Assembly (NCBI GenBank): GCA_947589335.1
Contig: CANPZH010000055.1
Location: 1 to 9,312 of the forward strand
Direction: 5' to 3'
Length of the DNA stretch: 9,312 nucleotides
From: an uncultured Clostridia bacterium
Lineage (GTDB): Bacteria; Bacillota; Clostridia; Christensenellales; Borkfalkiaceae
Made by a program: the position numbers and the translations under genes. Positions 6,097 through 9,312 of the stretch are shown piece by piece (position 1 is the first letter of the stretch; each line of letters opens with the position of its first letter). The notes beneath the pieces are model-generated. The model worked only from the letters and a program-made list of their open reading frames with translations. It was not told where the DNA came from and searched no databases.

Positions 6097-6984
6097 TCAG
6101 TTTGCCGTATCTTCGGGCTGTACGACGACCGCCGTCGCCGACCAGCGCTTGATGGACTCCATCGCGCTCTCGGTATTCGGCCTCGTCTTATAGTCTGCGC
6201 TCGCCGCGAGCAGACCTCCGCGCGCGTTGAACACCTGTACGCGGAACCCGTTCTTCGTCTCCTTGATTGCAAGCCGTCCCGCCTTGATGTTGTTCTGGTA
6301 GGTCTTGACGCCCGCAAGCGCGCCGCCGAGAGAGGAATAGGTCGTCGCGCTCTCGAGCATGACTTCGCCGTTGGAGGCGATCAGGCGGAAGCCGTATCTG
6401 CCGCCGTCTTCGAAGACCGCCCACTTGCCGTTTGCGCCCGAGACGGGCTCTTCCTTCGCGGGCTTTGCGCCGTCGTCCTTCTTCTCCACAGGCTTTGCCG
6501 CCTTCACGGGCTTGGGTTTCGCCGTCTTCGGCTTTGCCTCCTTCGCGGCGGGTTCCTTCTGCACGGGAACGAAGATGAAGTTTCCCTCCCTCTGAGGCTC
6601 GGGCTTTTTCTCGGGAACAGGCTCCGGCTTTGCTTCGGCGACAGGTTCGGGTTTAGCCTCGACGACGGGTTCGGGTTTCTTTTCGACGACAGGCTCGGGT
6701 TTTGCCTCGGCGACGGGTTCGGGCTTCTTTTCGGGAACGGGTTCGGGCTTTTTCTCCGGAACAGGTTCGGGTTTTGCCTCGACAACAGGTTCGGGCTTTT
6801 CTTCGGTGACGGGCTCGGGTGCGGGCTGCTCCTGCGGAGCATTCCGTTCGGCCTTCTTGCGCTTATTTTCGCGGGCGATCTTGACCGACAGCACGACGAT
6901 GAGCACAATGACGGCGAGGAGGATCGCCGCAAGGATACCGGTCATGACGGGGTTGTCCTTGATGTATTCGATGATTTTATCCAT
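6097..6984 (-). CDS. Membrane-anchored protein with KPEPV repeat stalk and tandem DUF1508 (YegP-like) repeats
   Basis: The 295-residue protein has four visible parts. Residues 1-13 are a short head; 14-36 form one hydrophobic helix (ILAAILLAVIVLIVVL) followed by KIARENKRKKAER, which by the positive-inside rule places the long C-terminal part in the cytoplasm. Residues 55-130 are a low-complexity stalk: KPEP recurs at 63, 71, 79, 87, 95, 103, 111, 119 and 127, exactly every 8 residues, preceded by APEP at 55. Residues 140-180 are Ala/Lys/Pro-rich linker. Residues 186-285 hold two DUF1508-type repeats: GKWAVFEDGGRYGFRLIASNG, then GRLAIKETKNGFRVQVFNARGG (each core about 45-50 residues). DUF1508 has no firm biochemical role. 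The start is ATG 6984 with AAGGAG (6998-6993) 8 nt upstream and a perfect consensus promoter. It is monocistronic. A signal anchor with external C-terminus is the less likely alternative. Confidence 0.88.
   Translation of the reverse strand: MDKIIEYIKDNPVMTGILAAILLAVIVLIVVLSVKIARENKRKKAERNAPQEQPAPEPVTEEKPEPVVEAKPEPVPEKKPEPVPEKKPEPVAEAKPEPVVEKKPEPVVEAKPEPVAEAKPEPVPEKKPEPQREGNFIFVPVQKEPAAKEAKPKTAKPKPVKAAKPVEKKDDGAKPAKEEPVSGANGKWAVFEDGGRYGFRLIASNGEVMLESATTYSSLGGALAGVKTYQNNIKAGRLAIKETKNGFRVQVFNARGGLLAASADYKTRPNTESAMESIKRWSATAVVVQPEDTAN
6595..6822 (-). repeat. In-frame 24-bp tandem repeat encoding the (KPEPVxEx) stalk
   Basis: About nine and a half units of 24 bp encode residues 55-130 of the DUF1508 protein. 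The core GGTTCGGG or GGCTCGGG (as read on +) recurs at fixed 24-bp spacing. Units alternate between VVEA, VPEK, VAEA and VVEK fillings and differ at synonymous positions. The unit number could change by slippage or recombination without breaking the frame. Confidence 0.9.
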
Positions 6985-7011
6985 ACTTTCAACTCCTTGT
7001 GAATTTTTTTC

Positions 7012-7040
7012 ATTATACCATAAAATTCGGGATCTGTCAA
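7012..7040 (-). promoter_or_regulatory. Consensus sigma-A promoter of the DUF1508 stalk-protein gene
   Basis: On the minus strand TTGACA (7040-7035), a 17-nt spacer and TATAAT (7017-7012) are all exact consensus, with an extended TGG directly before the -10 box. Transcription should start near 7005, about 20 nt before ATG 6984, with AAGGAG in the leader. This predicts strong constitutive expression unless repressed. Confidence 0.92.
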
Positions 7041-7050
7041 TCCATTGACA
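7035..7050. promoter_or_regulatory. Palindrome formed by two back-to-back -35 boxes, possible operator
   Basis: TGTCAAT (7035-7041), CC and ATTGACA (7044-7050) form a perfect 7-bp inverted repeat made of the -35 elements of the divergent promoters. Polymerases could not occupy both sides at once, so the two transcripts probably compete. Whether a regulator also reads this symmetry cannot be told from sequence. Confidence 0.6.
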
Positions 7051-7073
7051 AATTTTTTTGTTCGCGGTATGAT
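7045..7073 (+). promoter_or_regulatory. Sigma-A promoter of the flavoprotein operon, predicted leaderless
   Basis: TTGACA (7045-7050), a 17-nt spacer with a seven-T run, and TATGAT (7068-7073) form a near-consensus promoter. The ATG of the first flavoprotein lies at 7080, only 6 nt after the -10 box, exactly where transcription should begin. The mRNA would therefore have no or almost no 5' leader. Confidence 0.82.
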
Positions 7074-7079
7074 AAGGTC

Positions 7080-8216
7080 ATGAAACAAATTGCGATCATC
7101 GGCGGCGGAGCCGCCGGCATGACCTGCGCCGTCATGCTCGCGCGGAAGGGGATCCACGTCACGATCCTCGAGCGCGGAGCGCGGCTCGGCAGAAAGCTCT
7201 CCGCCACGGGGAACGGGCAGGGGAACGTCACCAACCTCCGCATGGGGGCGGAGCACTACTATTCGGACGATCTTGGGAAGGTCGCCCGTGCGCTCGGACG
7301 CTTCGGCAGCGAAGACGCCGTGCGCTTTCTGGAGTCGATCGGCGGCATCTTCCTGCCCGACGGCAGGGGGCGGGTCTATCCCGCGGGGCGGCAGGCGTCC
7401 GCGGTGACCGATCTGCTCCGCGGGGAGCTGAAGCGGCTCGGCGCGGAGGTCGTCTTCGGGGCGAAGGTGGAGAAGCTGACGTATGACGGCAGATTCACGG
7501 CGGAATGGGAGGGCGGCAGCCTGCGGGCGGACGCGGCCGTGCTCGCGGCAGGCGGAAGGGCGGCACCCAATTTCGGCACGGACGGCAGCGCCTACGCGCT
7601 TGCGGAGGCGTTCGGGCACACGGTCGCGCCCTGTTCCCCCCGCCTCGTGCAGCTCCGCTGCGATCCCGCCCTGGTGCGCGGGCTCAAGGGGATCCGTGCA
7701 GACGGCGGGCTGGCCCTCCTCCGCAGGGGGAAAGAGGTCTTCCGCGGGCGGGGAGACGTCCTCTTCACCGAGAGCGGGATCTCGGGAGACAGCGTCTTCC
7801 GCGCGTCCTTTTATGCGGAGAAGGGGGACGTTGCCGAGATCGACCTGCTGCCGGACGTAACGGAGGAGCGGCTCGCCTCCGCGCTGAAAGAGAGCGGCGC
7901 GGAGGGACTTTTGTGCATCGTCAACAACGGGCTCGCAAGGGCGCTCTCGGCGCGCGCGGGCGGCGACAGGGAGAAGCTGCTGCGCCTTCTCAAGCGCTTC
8001 CCGCTCACCGTCAGGGGCACGCTCGGCTATGAGTACGCGCAGGTCACGCGGGGCGGGATCCCGCTCTCGGAGACGGACGAGCGTCTGATGAGTCTGAAGC
8101 GGCGCGGGCTCTTCTTCGCGGGGGAGATCCTCAATACGGACGGGGAGTGCGGCGGCTACAACCTGCAATGGGCATTTACGTCGGCATATCTTGCGGCGGA
8201 GGGGGCGGCGGAATGA
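7080..8216 (+). CDS. BaiN/HI0933-like NAD(P)/FAD-dependent oxidoreductase
   Basis: This 378-residue flavoprotein has an N-terminal Rossmann motif IIGGGAAGM (GxGxxG at Gly8-Gly13), FAD-ribose acidic residue Glu31 in ILERG, then GRKLSATGNGQGNVTN (37-52), GRVYPAGRQASAV, and the C-terminal FAD-contact block FAGEILNTDGECGGYNLQWA (346-365). These are the landmarks of the HI0933/BaiN family (COG2081), which are cytosolic flavin enzymes of mostly unknown substrate; BaiN itself was implicated in bile-acid dehydroxylation. The usual family GGRCN/GNGRCN motif here reads GNGQGN, lacking the Cys. The start is set at ATG 7080 because MKQIAIIGGG is the family N-terminus; an in-frame GTG at 6999 would add 27 residues without family character. 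No ribosome binding site sits at a usable distance. The stop overlaps the next gene as ATGA. The exact substrate is unknown. Confidence 0.92.
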   Translation: MKQIAIIGGGAAGMTCAVMLARKGIHVTILERGARLGRKLSATGNGQGNVTNLRMGAEHYYSDDLGKVARALGRFGSEDAVRFLESIGGIFLPDGRGRVYPAGRQASAVTDLLRGELKRLGAEVVFGAKVEKLTYDGRFTAEWEGGSLRADAAVLAAGGRAAPNFGTDGSAYALAEAFGHTVAPCSPRLVQLRCDPALVRGLKGIRADGGLALLRRGKEVFRGRGDVLFTESGISGDSVFRASFYAEKGDVAEIDLLPDVTEERLASALKESGAEGLLCIVNNGLARALSARAGGDREKLLRLLKRFPLTVRGTLGYEYAQVTRGGIPLSETDERLMSLKRRGLFFAGEILNTDGECGGYNLQWAFTSAYLAAEGAAE

Positions 8217-9312
8217 TCGTACAGCTGACCCTCCGTCCCGGGGAGCCGGAGAGCGGGATCAAGGCGCTCTGCGAAAAAAAACTGCATGCGCCCTGCAGAT
8301 ATCTGAAGATCCTCAAAAAGTCGCTGGACGCAAGGAACAAGGCGGAGATCCGCTGGGTCTACACCGTCGAGTGCGACAGGCGGGAGATCGCGGAGCCGAA
8401 GAGGGTCTATGAACGGATCAACGGTCCCTCGCCGCGGGTCGTGATCGCGGGCGCGGGCCCCGCGGGGCTGTTCTGCGCCCTGCGGCTCATAAAGCACGGG
8501 ATCGCCCCGCTCATCGTCGAGCGGGGGAAGCGGGTCGAGGAGCGGGCGGAGGACGTCCGGCGGTTCCTTTCGGAGGGCGCGCTCGATCCAGACAGCAACG
8601 TGCAGTTCGGCGAGGGCGGCGCGGGGACCTTCTCGGACGGCAAGCTGAACACCCGCACGAACAGTCCGCTCAACCGCGAGGTGCTCGATACCTTTCTCGA
8701 ATTCGGCGCGCCCGAGGAGATCGGCTATCTCAACAAGCCGCACATCGGCAGCGACAATCTGCGCAGGATCGTCGCGGGGATGCGCGCGGCGATCCTCGCG
8801 GGCGGGGGCAAGATCCTCTATTCCACCGCCCTCACCGACGTGGAAGTGCGTGGGGGCAGGCTCTCCGCCGTCATGCTGAACGGCGTGCGGGAGGAGGCGG
8901 ATCATCTCGTGCTCGCCGTGGGACACAGCGCGCGCGATACCTTCGGGATGCTTCTCTCCCGCGGTTTCCGTATGGAACAGAAGGAGTTCGCCGTCGGCGT
9001 GCGCGTCGAACATCTCCAGGAGGAGATCTCCCGCGCCCAGTACGGCGAGCGGTACCGCATGCTTCCTCCCGCCGATTATATGCTCGTCTCCCATGCGGCG
9101 GAGCGGGCGGCGTTCACCTTCTGCATGTGCCCGGGCGGCGTCGTCATCCCGTCCGCGTCCGAAGAGGGGGGCGTCGTCACGAACGGCATGAGCAACTACG
9201 CGCGGGATCTTGCCAACGCCTGTTCCGCGCTCGTCGTGCAGGTCCGGCGGGAGGATTTCGGCGGAGACCATCCCCTCGCGGGCGTCGCCTTCCAGCGAAA
9301 GCTCGAGCGCGC
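8213..9312 (+). CDS. COG2509-type FAD-dependent dehydrogenase, N-terminal 366 residues (3' end outside window)
   Basis: The frame stays open from ATG 8213 to the window edge, giving 366 complete codons of a family usually somewhat over 500 residues. It begins with a short non-flavin N-terminal region (about 1-72, including LKILKKSLDARNK and IRWVYTVEC), typical of this group. A Rossmann FAD motif follows, VVIAGAGPAGLFCA (76-89), with Glu103 in IVERGKRVEERA, then the family hallmark GEGGAGTFSDGKL (133-145), LNKPHIGSDNLR, LAVGHSARDTF and FAVGVRVEH. The family is annotated as an uncharacterised FAD-dependent dehydrogenase; no substrate is known. The ATG lies inside the end of the preceding flavoprotein gene (ATGA, 4-nt overlap), with GGAGG (8198-8202) 10 nt upstream, so translation is likely coupled. 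Codon use matches its neighbour and no frame disruption is seen. Confidence 0.92.
   Translation, partial: MIVQLTLRPGEPESGIKALCEKKLHAPCRYLKILKKSLDARNKAEIRWVYTVECDRREIAEPKRVYERINGPSPRVVIAGAGPAGLFCALRLIKHGIAPLIVERGKRVEERAEDVRRFLSEGALDPDSNVQFGEGGAGTFSDGKLNTRTNSPLNREVLDTFLEFGAPEEIGYLNKPHIGSDNLRRIVAGMRAAILAGGGKILYSTALTDVEVRGGRLSAVMLNGVREEADHLVLAVGHSARDTFGMLLSRGFRMEQKEFAVGVRVEHLQEEISRAQYGERYRMLPPADYMLVSHAAERAAFTFCMCPGGVVIPSASEEGGVVTNGMSNYARDLANACSALVVQVRREDFGGDHPLAGVAFQRKLER

Noticed and set aside
6595..6822. Regular 24-bp repeats that could suggest a CRISPR-like array
   Set aside because: There are no unique spacers; the repeats are contiguous, in frame and encode a Pro/Glu/Lys stalk inside an intact gene with its own promoter and terminator.
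6999..7079. In-frame N-terminal extension of the flavoprotein from GTG at 6999
   Set aside because: It would span both divergent promoters, has low-complexity Phe/Lys content with no family similarity, and the family N-terminus begins exactly at the ATG at 7080.
6942..8168. Long minus-strand open frame across the BaiN-like gene
   Set aside because: It lies opposite a gene with clear FAD-binding motifs, runs into the promoter region, and has no recognisable protein features.

Overview
The window is GC-rich bacterial chromosome, most likely from a Bacillota/Clostridia-type organism. The main pointers are an SRP RNA of the long form with an Alu domain, a clostridial-looking M18 aminopeptidase, strong AGGAGG ribosome binding sites and short sigma-A intergenic promoters. 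The GC-rich third codon positions make it a high-GC member. I cannot assign a family or genus. No phage, plasmid, CRISPR or defence locus is visible.

Layout. (1) 3-557: 3' end of an M18 metallo-aminopeptidase gene on +, closed by a perfect 11-bp terminator. (2) 588-1078: non-coding stretch with a degenerate interspersed repeat built on ACGTCATTC and CGAAG-ATCGCACC, plus hairpins. (3) About 1351-1079 on the minus strand: an SRP RNA gene of about 270 nt with a sigma-A promoter, Alu-domain signature, domain IV core, closing helix and T-run, with a second terminator behind it. (4) 1507-6005: a three-gene plus-strand operon, driven by TTGTCA-17-TAGAAT, encoding two half-size ABC exporter subunits that together look like a heterodimer with one degenerate ATP site, followed 3 nt later by a Mrp/NBP35-type Fe-S carrier ATPase. 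(5) 6006-6096: two strong hairpins between convergent genes. (6) 6984-6097 on minus: a membrane-anchored protein with an 8-residue KPEPVxEx repeat stalk and two C-terminal DUF1508 (YegP-like) repeats. (7) 7012-7073: back-to-back consensus promoters whose -35 boxes form a perfect palindrome. (8) 7080-8216 and 8213-end on +: two flavoproteins overlapping by ATGA, first a BaiN/HI0933-like oxidoreductase and then a COG2509-type FAD-dependent dehydrogenase cut by the window edge.

How the parts relate. The SRP RNA is an independent housekeeping unit, divergent from the ABC operon; the roughly 60 bp between their promoters hold a strong dyad. The ABC pair should work as one exporter. The Mrp protein is co-transcribed with it but has no obvious mechanistic link. 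The flavoprotein pair probably shares a transcript that begins at or within a base or two of the first start codon, so the first gene appears to be leaderless. The most notable items are the SRP RNA, the asymmetry of the ABC pair, the leaderless/divergent promoter and the DUF1508 stalk protein. I do not see a clearly novel multi-gene system.
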